This document shows positions 39,317-48,638 of a stretch of 64,000 bases of DNA, in pieces. Source of the stretch: an uncultured Bartonella sp. (lineage in GTDB: Bacteria > Pseudomonadota > Alphaproteobacteria > Rhizobiales > Rhizobiaceae); NCBI RefSeq assembly GCF_945277285.1, contig NZ_CALYPR010000005.1, forward strand, positions 35,456-99,455. Reading direction: 5' to 3'. The position numbers and the translations under genes are program-made. Positions within the stretch are counted from its first letter, which is position 1; each line of letters begins with the position of its first letter. A model generated the notes under the pieces. The model did not search any database. It saw only the letters and a list, made by a program, of their open reading frames with translations, and was not told the DNA's origin.

Positions 39317-40321
39317 TTAAGCGGCGAGTTTTTCTTGTTCAAAGGCAAGTGCGCCAATGGCATCAATGCGTTGTTCGACACTTGTTGCCGGCAATTCCAG
39401 CATGAATTCGCCAATGCCAAATTGCAGGTGGAGATCGCTGAGAGCTTTGTTGACCGTCTCGGCAGTGCCGGCAATAATTTGCGTACGGTGCTGTTCGATT
39501 GTGTAATCGGAGCGGCCGGAAAGACGGCCGAAATCTTCCGCCGCTTCCAGTGTTGTCAGTGAAAAGGTTTTGCCATCGGAAAAATGGATTTTATAAATCA
39601 GAATTTCATTGGCGCGCTCTTTTGCCGATTTTTCACTTTTATCTATGACAACTGCAAGGGCAAGCTGCGGCACCCCGCCGCCAGTGGCACGGCGATAGGC
39701 GGTGACAGTATTTTTGAGCTTTTCTTCACTGCCGTTCAAATGGCCTGCATAGCTGAACTGCCAACCCAGTCGTGCAGCAAGCTTAGCACTTTCGACACTG
39801 GCACCGAGCAGAAAGGTGCTGGCACGAATTTCCGGCCGTGGTGTTGCCGCGACCCCTTTGAAACGACCATCTTTTATTTCTTCGCCGCCTAAAAGCTTAT
39901 CAAGAAGTTCCAGCTTCTCTTCAAAGTCAAGGCGGTTCGCATCGGAAATTTCGACTTGTAACGCGGCCGTCGCATGCGGCAGGCCGCCCGGCGTTTTGCC
40001 AATGCCCAGATCAACCCGCCCGGGTTCGATGGACGCAAGGACATTGAAGACCTCGGCAATTTTATAAGGGCTATAATGCTGCAACATAACCCCGCCCGAA
40101 CCGATGCGGATGTGGCGGGTGGCTGCCAGTAAATAAGCCACAAGAACCTCCGGTGCGCTCGAGGCAAATTCTTTTGAATGATGATGTTCGGCCACCCAAT
40201 AGCGGCGGAAGCCGGCTTGTTCGGCGGCGCGTGCTGTCTCGACAGCATTGTGCAAAGCACGCCCGGCATTGCGACTGATATCTAGCGGGCATTTATCCAA
40301 AAGGCTCAAATCATAAACCAT
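39317..40321 (-). CDS. Luciferase-like monooxygenase (LLM); CmoO/YtmO-like
   Basis: 334 residues, a single-chain luciferase-like protein of the MsnO8 group: LDKCPLDISRN at the start, GFRRYWVAEHHHSKEFASSAPEVLVAYLLAAT near residues 36-67, RIGSGGVMLQHYSPYKIAEVFNVLASIEPGRVDLGIG near 72-108. It is the first gene of the operon, 24 bp before the NtaA-type gene. The Bacillus counterpart YtmO is in the same operon as the tcy genes. Its precise reaction is unknown. Confidence 0.87.
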   Translation of the reverse strand: MVYDLSLLDKCPLDISRNAGRALHNAVETARAAEQAGFRRYWVAEHHHSKEFASSAPEVLVAYLLAATRHIRIGSGGVMLQHYSPYKIAEVFNVLASIEPGRVDLGIGKTPGGLPHATAALQVEISDANRLDFEEKLELLDKLLGGEEIKDGRFKGVAATPRPEIRASTFLLGASVESAKLAARLGWQFSYAGHLNGSEEKLKNTVTAYRRATGGGVPQLALAVVIDKSEKSAKERANEILIYKIHFSDGKTFSLTTLEAAEDFGRLSGRSDYTIEQHRTQIIAGTAETVNKALSDLHLQFGIGEFMLELPATSVEQRIDAIGALAFEQEKLAA

Positions 40322-40434
40322 TACTTATTTCTCCTGCCGGTTAAACGGTTTTCATGTCCGCTCGAACTGGACACCGTCTTTGTTTTCATAATCGGAGGAG
40401 TTTTCGGTTTTTGATAGCGCATCCATTCTATAGT

Positions 40435-40464
40435 TTCGGGCAATGTTAAAAAACATTTCCCGAA
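40435..40464. promoter_or_regulatory. 30-bp interrupted palindrome in the divergent promoter region
   Basis: TTCGGG-c-AATGTT, a 4-base A spacer, then AACATT-t-CCCGAA. Arms of 13 positions pair except for one central mismatch. It lies 114 bp from the start of the sulfur operon and 92 bp from the DUF3088 gene, so it could be an operator for either or both. Confidence 0.45.
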
Positions 40465-40555
40465 TTTGACGAATTTTTAAATTTGCATGGTGCTCGAGAC
40501 TGGCAAAAAAGTCATATAAGTGTGGTAGATGTAACGTTGATGAAAGAAGGCCACT

Positions 40556-40900
40556 ATGTCAAAAGACATTCTTTTCTTGCTTCCAAAATCTTTTAAGGAT
40601 GAAAACCAACCGTGCAAAGAGTTTTTTTGCCCGCATTGTTTGCCACTGGAAGGGGCTCTTTCTTCCTATAAGGACAAGCTTAAGGACCTGGAGGTGAGAC
40701 ACGAGGAATTTTTGCGCCCGCGTAAAAATGTGATTGCCGCAGCCGGCGAGGATAACCAGTCGCTTCCTCTTCTGGTTCTGGGAAAAGGGCGCACCAGCAC
40801 TCATAAAACTGGTGAATATAACGGCCATCAGCTTGTCGCCGGCGACAAACCCATATTGGCAGCTTTGGCCGAACTTTATCATATTCCTGTCAGCCATTAA
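40556..40900 (+). CDS. DUF3088 family protein
   Basis: 114 residues. The C-P-H-C pair (FFCPHCLPLEGAL near residue 22) and the ENQSLPLLVLGKG segment followed by DKPILAALAELYHIP are the conserved blocks of DUF3088. The fold is thioredoxin-like in predictions I am aware of, and C-x-x-C would fit that, but no function is established. It is divergent from the sulfur operon, which makes a redox or sulfur role plausible but unproved. Confidence 0.8.
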   Translation: MSKDILFLLPKSFKDENQPCKEFFCPHCLPLEGALSSYKDKLKDLEVRHEEFLRPRKNVIAAAGEDNQSLPLLVLGKGRTSTHKTGEYNGHQLVAGDKPILAALAELYHIPVSH

Positions 40901-41613
40901 TAGTGGCAAGATTATAACGATCCGCTCTGTCATGGGTGGGAGGAAATAGTTTTTTTCACGAATGATGTCCGTTATGAAGATCTGAACGTGAATATCTGAC
41001 AGGCGTCAGCCCGCATCCATTTATTTTGAAAAATAATGATCATGATGCGGGCAACCTTTGCGTGCTTTCTTACACCAAAAAGACAGTCGGGCTTGGTTTT
41101 GCACTTGAATTGATATGCCGATAATTTGTCGAAAGCCTGCAATTTTGCTGCCAAGGGCCGTAACAATTGCGGTTTTTCGGGCCAAAAAAATGCTCGGCCT
41201 GTTGTTACCTGTTGTTAGGGGCTTTTCATTTTGCTCGCATCATGACATTCTGTCATCAGCAAGTTTTTTGCGAAGCTTATTTGCGAGCCTTGCCGTTAAA
41301 ACAACAGAAATAGAATATATGACTGCTATAGACGAGTGAATTAGGAAATTTTAAATTCGACATCACCTGCACCATAAGCATAATCGTGGCGGATAACGAT
41401 GCTTATAGGAGGGGGAGGAAAATTCAAAATAAAATGAACCTCATGAAATAACTATTTCATGAAGTATATTATTTTACATGTTTTATAAAAGTACAATAAA
41501 CAATAAAATCGTTTATCGAAAAATTACGCCAAATATATTTTCTTTCCCCTCTTGTAATATTTTGTATTATTGCTTACTTCAGTAAAGTAAGTTTTATGGA
41601 AGGGAGAAACTTC
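40901..41613. other. Gene-free stretch before the butanediol dehydrogenase gene
   Basis: About 710 bp without a convincing reading frame. It contains a hairpin at 41374-41406 and becomes AT-rich from about 41430. A TTGTAA/TATTAT pair near 41552-41575 could be the promoter of the downstream gene. Confidence 0.5.
41374..41406. other. Bulged hairpin of unknown role
   Basis: ATAAGCAT-AAT-CGT pairs with ACG-ATGCTTAT across an 8-base loop with a 3-base bulge. It is followed by a purine-rich AGGAGGGGGAGG run, not by T residues, so it is not a standard terminator. Confidence 0.3.
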
Positions 41614-42387
41614 ATGTCGAATAAAGTTGCTGTTGTTACTGGTTCTGGTCAGGGAATTGGCCGCGCTATTGCTTTGCATTTAGCCAAAGATGGCTTCAAT
41701 ATTGGTCTGGTTGATGTCAAAAAAGACAAAATTGCCGCTGTTGCCAAAGAGATTGAGGCTTTGGGTCGTAAAGCGACAACCATTACAGCCGATGTTTCAA
41801 AACGTGATGAAGTTTATGCAGCAATTGACAAAGCTGAAAAAGATCTCGGTGGTTTTGACGTGATGGTCAACAATGCAGGTATTGCACAAGTCAATGCTTT
41901 GGCTGATGTGACACCTGAAGAAGTTGACAGAATTTTCAAGATCAATATTGAAGGCGCCTTGTGGGGCATTCAGGCTGCTGCCAAGAAGTTTATTGCCCGC
42001 AAACAAAAGGGCAAGATCATCAGTGCATCGTCAATTGCCGGTCATGAAGGCTATGCGATGCTCGGCATCTATTCGGCAACCAAGTTTGCAGTGCGTGCTT
42101 TGACACAGGCAGCCGCAAAAGAATATGCTTCTCATGGCATTACCGTGAATGCCTATTGCCCGGGCGTTGTCGGCACCGATATGTGGGTTGAAATTGATAA
42201 GCGCTTCCATGAAACAACCGGCGCGCCGCTTGGTGAAACCTACAAGAAATTTGTTGGCGGAATTGCGCTCGGTCGGGCAGAAACACCGGATGATGTTGCA
42301 AATCTTGTATCGTTCCTTTCAAGTCCGGCATCCGATTATATTACCGGACAGGCTATTCTGACCGACGGTGGCATGGTCTATCGTTGA
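41614..42387 (+). CDS. budC: Acetoin reductase / 2,3-butanediol dehydrogenase (SDR)
   Basis: 257 residues from ATG 41614, preceded by GGGAG at seven bases. SDR motifs: TGSGQGIG near residue 9, NNAG near 86, the Ser of SASSIAG near 140 and YSATK near 153. [29 protein letters not shown] and the [21 protein letters not shown] segment strongly resemble the BudC-type (S)-acetoin-forming diacetyl reductase/butanediol dehydrogenase family. It is monocistronic with its own terminator. Its codon use looks optimised, suggesting strong expression. Confidence 0.8.
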   Translation: MSNKVAVVTGSGQGIGRAIALHLAKDGFNIGLVDVKKDKIAAVAKEIEALGRKATTITADVSKRDEVYAAIDKAEKDLGGFDVMVNNAGIAQVNALADVTPEEVDRIFKINIEGALWGIQAAAKKFIARKQKGKIISASSIAGHEGYAMLGIYSATKFAVRALTQAAAKEYASHGITVNAYCPGVVGTDMWVEIDKRFHETTGAPLGETYKKFVGGIALGRAETPDDVANLVSFLSSPASDYITGQAILTDGGMVYR

Positions 42388-42443
42388 TTTTATAATAACC
42401 AACTGAAATTTCGGGCTCTCTGGACCTATAAAATATTTTCAGG

Positions 42444-42472
42444 AAAGCCGGCCGTATTGGCCGGCTTTTTTA
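42444..42472 (+). terminator. Terminator of the butanediol dehydrogenase gene
   Basis: AAAGCCGGCC and GGCCGGCTTT pair across a 4- to 5-base loop, with a T-rich tail, 57 bp after the stop codon. Confidence 0.9.
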
Positions 42473-43704
42473 TCAATCACTTAAAAAATAAATCAGAATA
42501 TATTTTTTTAAGATGACGTATCAGAAATCGTTTGCGGCGTCGGCATTGCTTGCCAATAAAGGTGCTTGTTAAAAAATATCGGGATAATGTTATAGAGCGC
42601 GGTTTTTCACTGTCTTCTTCCGCTTCAACTTTGGCATATTTCTTTTTGTATCGTAAATATATGGCAATTTAAAAATAGACACTCAGTGAACGGGTTTTGC
42701 ACCGCTCCAAGCGGGCCAAAATTATTATTCCGATATTGACTAGTGATTGATAGAATATATAGACATGTATCTATATTTATTAAATAATACGTATTTTAAT
42801 AAAAATATTGTTTAATTCAAACAAAGAATGAATCAATAAAATATTTTTTAAAATTAAATTAAAAATTTTAACACAATTTTTTATTATAACAATCCATTAT
42901 AAATTGAGATTAATATAAAAATTCATTAAAAAATATTAATAAAAATTAATTTTAGCAAATTATATAAAGTGTAATTCCATATTTTGATAATTGATAATCA
43001 ATGCTTTGATTGTCGCTAAATGACTAAAATCAATTCAGCCACGTTTTTGTGCGCCGGAAACAAATGTCCCGGATAGCGATAAAAGTATGTTGCCATGATA
43101 TAAATCAAAAATATCGAAATTTTATTTTATATGAATTTTGGGGATAAAATTAAAAATATTCTCTTATTTTAATTTGTGCTGATTTTTATGCTGATAGATA
43201 GTTACCTTTTTTTAAATTATACAAAAAAATATATTATATAATTTTAAAATTAAAAGATGGATAATTTTTTTAAAAATAAATAAAAATAATTTTATAAGTG
43301 ATTATTTTTTTAATAAGTAAACTGATTTATGTTAATTAATTACATAAACGTAATTTAAAAAGTAAATTATATATAATGAATATACATTATATTTAATTAA
43401 AAGCATATAAAATATGTTGATAAATGAAATGAGCTACCAAATTAAACGTTGAATGTCACTGTAGGTTGAGTTAAGCATTAAAAATCAACTAAAATGTCCA
43501 TTTCTTAACGGAAAATTTACCAAAACTTGAAAGATATTGTAAAATCTTATTAACTCACGTAAATGCTATGATGATTCTCGACGTGGGGGAAGAGTGCAAG
43601 CGGATAATTCCGTCGCTGTGGTGTTTTTTGGCGTGGATTCTGTTTGTGGATGTGGAAAGATGGAATGATTTTTCGATGCGATGATCGCGTCAAAGGGGCT
43701 ATTT
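42473..43704. other. Long AT-rich gene-free region upstream of the secretion operon
   Basis: About 1.2 kb. From roughly 42730 to 43560 the sequence is almost pure A/T with many TTTAAT and TAAAAT words and no coding potential; a short island of normal composition lies near 43010-43100. It is by far the longest such tract in the window. It probably carries the promoter of the six-gene secretion operon and may bind a nucleoid silencer protein. No specific site could be assigned. Confidence 0.55.
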
Positions 43705-45072
43705 ATGAAATCTACTCGTTCTGTGCTGTACTTTTCGCTTGTACTCGCATTTTTATCTCTCTTCGCACTCTTTTATACGCTGATATTTCATGGCGATTTT
43801 GTTGCACATAATATTGTCTTTAACACGATTATCGCAGTTTTTGACGCTATCGTTCTTCTCTATGCGCTATATACGCTTTTTTATCTCAAGAGCGGTATAA
43901 AACAGTGGGAAGGCTTTAAAAGAAATTTTCCGCGCGAGGGGGATGAGCCGCACCTTAAAGGCGGAATGCGTCTATTGCGCGGGCGTTTGCGAGATCTAAT
44001 CAGTTTCAATGAAGATGAAAGAAATTCGGCTGTTTCGCTCGTGGGCAGGGCATTGGATTGGCGCGTCGATTTTTTGTTTTATGCAGCTGGGGCCGTTATC
44101 TCGATGGGGTTGCTCGGTACCTTCTTTGGCTTAACATTCACGATGGAAGGCATTCGCGGGTCGATTAACGTTCTGTCTTCTGCTGACGAGATACAGGCAA
44201 AATCACTGATCAATTCGCTTGCTGCACCTTTGGGTGGTATGGCAACAGCGTTCTCGTCATCAATGTTCGGCCTTGGTTCTTCCATTTGCACCGGTCTTAT
44301 AGCCCATTTTATGGGGCGTACGACAGATGGTTGGGTTTATGATATTGAAAAATGGTCATTTGTTGCCAGTGGTGAAGAAGCCTCTAGAATGGCTGGAGAG
44401 ACCGGGACAATAGATGTAACAACACGGGCTATCAATCGCTTGGCTGCTGTTCTTTCCCGCCATGTCGAACTTACCCGTCAGGATACCAGCAAGTTTATCG
44501 AAATTTCCGGCAACTTTGTTCAGGGGCAGGCTATCCAGCAGGAAACGATGGAAAAGATGCTCACTGTTGTTTCAGAACAATCTGAAAACAATAAACGGTC
44601 TGTCGAAACCATATTGAAAACTGTTTCAGCAAATGGCGAAGCGACAAAACAAATCGTTCAACTGATTCAGGATAACCACGAGATGTTGGTGGGTCTTAGC
44701 GATGCTGTCAAAAGCAACACCGCTTATGTTGCCCGCAGTACTGAAGCACAAGAAGGTAACAGCCAGACATTGGCTCAGTTTACAGGCAATCTCAATCAGA
44801 CACGCGTTGAATTAGTGACCAATCTGGAAGCGATCTTCAGCATGCTAAAACAGATTCAGAGTAACACCGGTTCAATCGAACAGTCGGCAAACGGTCTTGT
44901 TTCTCATAGTAGCGAACAACAAGAAGCCTTGGAAAATGCTACGCAGATCATGCGTGTACAGCAGAAAGCCATCATGGAAGGTATGAGGGATTTAACTGAA
45001 GCTCGTGTTTCTATTGTGTCGGCTGTTCGAGCCGCACAGAAGCTTAGTGAAGCTCCACACACGAAAGGCTAA
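43705..45072 (+). CDS. MotA/TolQ/ExbB-like proton-channel protein of the secretion operon (SiiB-like)
   Basis: 455 residues from ATG 43705, which follows AAAGGGG. Four predicted membrane helices: residues about 7-29, 35-60, 118-145 and 165-200. The third holds ISMGLLGTFFGLTFTMEGI, the small-residue-rich pattern of the MotA/TolQ channel helix. Residues about 220-450 are a soluble, Gln/Ser-rich, probably coiled-coil tail without TolQ counterpart. Salmonella SiiB is a MotA-like protein of about the same length that pairs with SiiA beside a type I secretion system. The MotB-like partner is encoded two genes downstream. Confidence 0.75.
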   Translation: MKSTRSVLYFSLVLAFLSLFALFYTLIFHGDFVAHNIVFNTIIAVFDAIVLLYALYTLFYLKSGIKQWEGFKRNFPREGDEPHLKGGMRLLRGRLRDLISFNEDERNSAVSLVGRALDWRVDFLFYAAGAVISMGLLGTFFGLTFTMEGIRGSINVLSSADEIQAKSLINSLAAPLGGMATAFSSSMFGLGSSICTGLIAHFMGRTTDGWVYDIEKWSFVASGEEASRMAGETGTIDVTTRAINRLAAVLSRHVELTRQDTSKFIEISGNFVQGQAIQQETMEKMLTVVSEQSENNKRSVETILKTVSANGEATKQIVQLIQDNHEMLVGLSDAVKSNTAYVARSTEAQEGNSQTLAQFTGNLNQTRVELVTNLEAIFSMLKQIQSNTGSIEQSANGLVSHSSEQQEALENATQIMRVQQKAIMEGMRDLTEARVSIVSAVRAAQKLSEAPHTKG

Positions 45073-45077
45073 TTCTG

Positions 45078-46589
45078 ATGAATTGCTCAAACTACTTAAA
45101 ATGTGTGGTTTCGACTTTGTTGGTGAGTTGCAGTATTATTTCGACAGGTTGCGCTTCCAACAAAAGTTCGACAGCGCGTGCCGGAACCGACATGATGACA
45201 ACCCAGGCTGTTTCCAATAACAATCAGCCTGCCTCAGGCAACAATCAGCCGGCTTCCGGCAACACTTCCGTAGTGGACAGCAAGACAATCAAGATGGATG
45301 GCAAGAACAATCCGATCACTGCCAAATCCAAGGAATTTTTTCATCGGCAAAAACAAAAGTTGACGTTGGCCGAGGCTCTGAACAAAGCCACCGATTATTC
45401 TTGGACAATCAAGGTGGCAAAAAGCCAGCTTGATATTGCCGAAAGCCGTCTTGATCAGGCAAAAGCGAAATATTACCCCACCGTAGGAGCTGAACTCACA
45501 GCTCCTAATCTTCGCTATGATGGTGGTATCAATAGCCGTGATCGTGACTTTGACGATACAGCCTTCGCGGGCATTGACGTGCGCTACAGCATTTACGATT
45601 TTGGCCGGCGCGATGCCGATAAAGAAGCGGCAAGCTATAATCTGCGCGCTAGCGGCCATGCCAAACATGCTGAAGACCTGACTGTCCTTTATGATACAGC
45701 CAATGCCTATCTGGCCGTGCAGTCTTATACCGAGCAACTGAATTCGGCGACAGAATATGTCACCAAAATCGGGGCGCTCAACAAAACAATTGGTGAAAGC
45801 GTTGTCGGTGGTATTTCTCCACAGTCGGATGCTGTGCGTGGCCGACTGGCGTTAAGCAATGCTATTAATCGTCGCAAGGACATTGAACTCAAGCTGTCTC
45901 GTGCCCACCAGAAATTGAATGCACTGGTCGGGATTGATGTCGAGGTTTTGCCGGAAAAACGTATGGTCCTTCCTCCTGTTGCAAATCTCGAGAATGTTGC
46001 GGTCAATGCTGCCGATCAAAATCCGGCGGTTCTTGCCCGCGGTGCCGCACTTGAAGGAAGTCGCAAAAATGTGGTGGGGGCCAAAGCGAGTTTGAAACCG
46101 CGGCTGGATTTGACAATTGATTATAAACGAGCATTGGAAAACGTCGATAATCTTTATAACGTTTCCAATACCGATGGCGGTGTGCAGCTTAAATTGACAT
46201 TTGATATTTTCGATTTGTCAAAAAAAGCTAAAATACGAGAAGCCTATGCACAGGTTAACGTCAACGAGGCACAGCTTGGTAAAGAGCGCTCGACTGTCAA
46301 TGATGAAGTGCGTGCACTGTTGGGAGATATTGATATTACCTCGCAACAATGGACAATCAGTCAGGAGGCTACAAAAGAAGCGGATAAAACCCGTGGCCTC
46401 TATCTGGAAGAATTCCGTCTAGGCGACAGAAAACTGTCTGATTTGATTACCGCCGAGACAGAATATTTTACTTCCCGGACTGATGCGATTGATGCCCGTT
46501 ATGGTTTCATTCGTGCTGTGTTTAGTATCTATTATCTTGCTGGCAAGCCTCGTGAGGGACTTCAGGCTCTTCAGCTTGTGGAGCGTTAA
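45078..46589 (+). CDS. TolC-family outer-membrane lipoprotein (SiiC-like)
   Basis: 503 residues. A lipobox ISTGC places the lipidated Cys at residue 25. A low-complexity Asn/Gln/Ser tract follows (two NNQPASG repeats near residue 50), then the outer-membrane efflux domain with LTLAEALNKATDYSWTIKVAKSQLDIAESRLDQAKAKYYPTVG near residues 94-136 and a repeat of that pattern near 330. TolC-like trimers form the outer-membrane duct of type I secretion. It starts 5 bp after the MotA-like gene and ends 2 bp before the MotB-like gene. Confidence 0.87.
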   Translation: MNCSNYLKCVVSTLLVSCSIISTGCASNKSSTARAGTDMMTTQAVSNNNQPASGNNQPASGNTSVVDSKTIKMDGKNNPITAKSKEFFHRQKQKLTLAEALNKATDYSWTIKVAKSQLDIAESRLDQAKAKYYPTVGAELTAPNLRYDGGINSRDRDFDDTAFAGIDVRYSIYDFGRRDADKEAASYNLRASGHAKHAEDLTVLYDTANAYLAVQSYTEQLNSATEYVTKIGALNKTIGESVVGGISPQSDAVRGRLALSNAINRRKDIELKLSRAHQKLNALVGIDVEVLPEKRMVLPPVANLENVAVNAADQNPAVLARGAALEGSRKNVVGAKASLKPRLDLTIDYKRALENVDNLYNVSNTDGGVQLKLTFDIFDLSKKAKIREAYAQVNVNEAQLGKERSTVNDEVRALLGDIDITSQQWTISQEATKEADKTRGLYLEEFRLGDRKLSDLITAETEYFTSRTDAIDARYGFIRAVFSIYYLAGKPREGLQALQLVER

Positions 46590-46591
46590 TT

Positions 46592-47263
46592 ATGTCAACG
46601 AGACGCGGTGGAGAAAATATCTGGATCGCTTATGCGGATATGCTGACGGTTCTTCTGATGGTCTTCCTTCTTCTGGCCATGTTGTTTCAGGTGATTGTTG
46701 CAACATCCAAAATTGCCGGGCCGGAAAACGAGGCGGGTAACCAGAATGCGGAATCTGAGCAGGTATCGAAAGCGCAGAAGCAAAGCAAGGTCGATGATGA
46801 AGGAAAAATCGGCACGACTACACTGAAGCTTTCGGATAATGCCCAGTCGGGTGATGATGATCAAACACAACAAGTTGCCGTCGATTTGCCTCTTGTTATG
46901 GTTGACACCGGTGCCCTTCAACCGCGTGAGGGTGATTTGCGCATTAATGTGGAATTGAACAGAACCTATCTTACCGGCATCCAGCAACAGGAAGTTCAGG
47001 CTTGGGCCCAGAAAAACAAAAGCATTCTGGCGACGGCCAAGTTGAGAATTTACTCGGTTGGACGTAGTATCAATGTCTCGACCGGGGATACACTGTTGAT
47101 GCAGGTCAATCGCGCTGTGGCGACGATGGCTGTGTTGCAGAAAGAGGGTGCGATTATTAAAAATATCCGGTTCGACAATCTGATTGTGCCTAACAATACC
47201 GATGATTTTATCATCTTGCGTGTTGAAGAAACAAATGCCGACGATGCTAACAAAACACAGTAG
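46592..47263 (+). CDS. MotB/SiiA-like inner-membrane protein of the secretion operon
   Basis: 223 residues with one membrane helix (about 10-32). Asp16 in WIAYADMLTVLLMVFLLLAM occupies the position of the proton-carrying Asp of MotB and of SiiA. A charged linker (about 45-100) leads to a periplasmic domain of about 110 residues with some OmpA-like pattern (SVGRSINVSTGDTLLMQVNRAVATMAVLQKEG) but no clear peptidoglycan-binding motif. Length is near that of Salmonella SiiA. It presumably forms a proton channel with the MotA-like protein. Confidence 0.78.
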   Translation: MSTRRGGENIWIAYADMLTVLLMVFLLLAMLFQVIVATSKIAGPENEAGNQNAESEQVSKAQKQSKVDDEGKIGTTTLKLSDNAQSGDDDQTQQVAVDLPLVMVDTGALQPREGDLRINVELNRTYLTGIQQQEVQAWAQKNKSILATAKLRIYSVGRSINVSTGDTLLMQVNRAVATMAVLQKEGAIIKNIRFDNLIVPNNTDDFIILRVEETNADDANKTQ

Positions 47264-48524
47264 GTTCAGTAAAATAATCAAGGGACTTAAAAGTGTTCCT
47301 GCAGGAAAATGGCTTTTTGCCCTGTGTTTGCTGGCGGCGGTTTTGTGGGCTGCATTTTGGCCTTTTGATGTTTTGGTGCGTGGCCACGGAATTATCCGTG
47401 TCGAGGGGCATAATATCGAAATCCAGCACCCGGAAGGTGGTGTATTAAAGCAGCTTCTGGTAACCAATGGTGAAACTGTTAAGGCCGGACAGGTTTTGGC
47501 CAATGTTGAAAACCTTACTGTTGCAGAAGATAATGAAAGCAATTTCATTGCTCTGCGTGCTTACGAATTGCGCGAACAGAGGCTGCGTGCCGAACTCGCC
47601 GGAAAAGATTTCAAGCCGGAAGAGCCGAACAATCCGAAACTGGCAGAAATTTATCATAACGAAACCGATCTGTTTAATGCCCGCCGTCGGGCACTTGATG
47701 AATCAATAGCAATTGCCAAAACTCAATATGAGCAAAAAGAAGCGCAACTGGCTTCCAACGCCATTGCTATCGAGAATTTGGGTGCTGAAATGCAGTTGGC
47801 AAACGAACACATCAAACTTCTTGAACCGCTGGTTGCAAAAGGAGCAGCTCCCGAGGCAACGCTTGTGCAACGTCGGTTGGAATATCAAAAAGTCTTGAGC
47901 ACACTTGCCGATGCCCGGTCCAAAGTGCCGGGAATGACATCGGCACGCGACGAGGCAAAGTTGAAAATGTCAATGTACAGAACAGAATTCAACGAAGATG
48001 CCAACAAACAGCTCGCCGATGTGCAAGTCAAACTTGAAACCGCCAAAGCCCAGTGGGAGGCAAGCCGTCAGCGCGCAAAAAATTCGGAAATTGTATCTCC
48101 TGTCGATGGTGTTATCCAACAGGTTGTAATGCCTCATGTGGGGGCAGTCTTGCATCCGGGCGAAAAACTGTTCGAAATTGCACCGAGCGAGGTGCCACTG
48201 GTGGCCGATGTCAAGGTCAATCCGCAAGACCGTGACCGTTTATGGGTAGGGCAGGATGTGCGTGTACGTATTCTTGCTATTTCCAATTATAGCAGCCAGA
48301 CATTGAAGGGCAAAGTTTCGGTTATTAGTGCCGATGCGGTGGGTGAAGAGGAAAAAGGGCGCTATTACGAAGTTACAGTGACGATGAGCCCGCATGAGAA
48401 CGAAAAATTGAAGATTTTTCCGGGCATGACCGTTGAAACTTTCGCACTGGCCGGGCAACGCACATTTCTGCAATATTTGTTCAAGCCTTTCATTGATGGA
48501 ATGTCGGTTGTCTTCAGCGAGTGA
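47235..48524 (+). CDS. HlyD-family membrane fusion protein of the type I system (SiiD-like)
   Basis: 429 residues from ATG 47235, which overlaps the MotB-like gene by 29 bp; ATG 47244 is also possible. A single N-terminal helix (WLFALCLLAAVLWAAFWPFDVL) is followed by the lipoyl half-motif HNIEIQHPEGGVLKQLLVTNGETVKAGQVL, a long coiled-coil hairpin (about 110-280) and the second half SPVDGVIQQVVMPHVGAVLHPGEKLFEIAP. The C-terminal beta-barrel LWVGQDVRVRILAISNYSSQTLKGKVSVIS is the standard HlyD RND-like signature. It bridges the ABC exporter to the TolC-like duct. Confidence 0.9.
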   Translation: MPTMLTKHSRFSKIIKGLKSVPAGKWLFALCLLAAVLWAAFWPFDVLVRGHGIIRVEGHNIEIQHPEGGVLKQLLVTNGETVKAGQVLANVENLTVAEDNESNFIALRAYELREQRLRAELAGKDFKPEEPNNPKLAEIYHNETDLFNARRRALDESIAIAKTQYEQKEAQLASNAIAIENLGAEMQLANEHIKLLEPLVAKGAAPEATLVQRRLEYQKVLSTLADARSKVPGMTSARDEAKLKMSMYRTEFNEDANKQLADVQVKLETAKAQWEASRQRAKNSEIVSPVDGVIQQVVMPHVGAVLHPGEKLFEIAPSEVPLVADVKVNPQDRDRLWVGQDVRVRILAISNYSSQTLKGKVSVISADAVGEEEKGRYYEVTVTMSPHENEKLKIFPGMTVETFALAGQRTFLQYLFKPFIDGMSVVFSE

Positions 48525-48638
48525 CAGAGGCGTTGTGTCGCAATTGTCCTTGTTATGAGGGCACTTTATGATTATATTTTAACCGTATCTAAACAGATGC
48601 AATTTTAAGGTTTCGGCACTGATAGGGGTGATAGCGAA

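Noticed and set aside
43705..47263. Zorya-type defence system (ZorA/ZorB are also MotA/MotB-like)
   Set aside because: No ZorC, ZorD or ZorE genes, and the two proteins are interleaved with TolC, HlyD, cargo and ABC exporter genes, which matches SPI-4 and not Zorya.
43705..47263. Flagellar stator motA/motB
   Set aside because: No flagellar genes in the window, the MotA-like tail is long and coiled, and the MotB-like protein has no clear peptidoglycan-binding motif.
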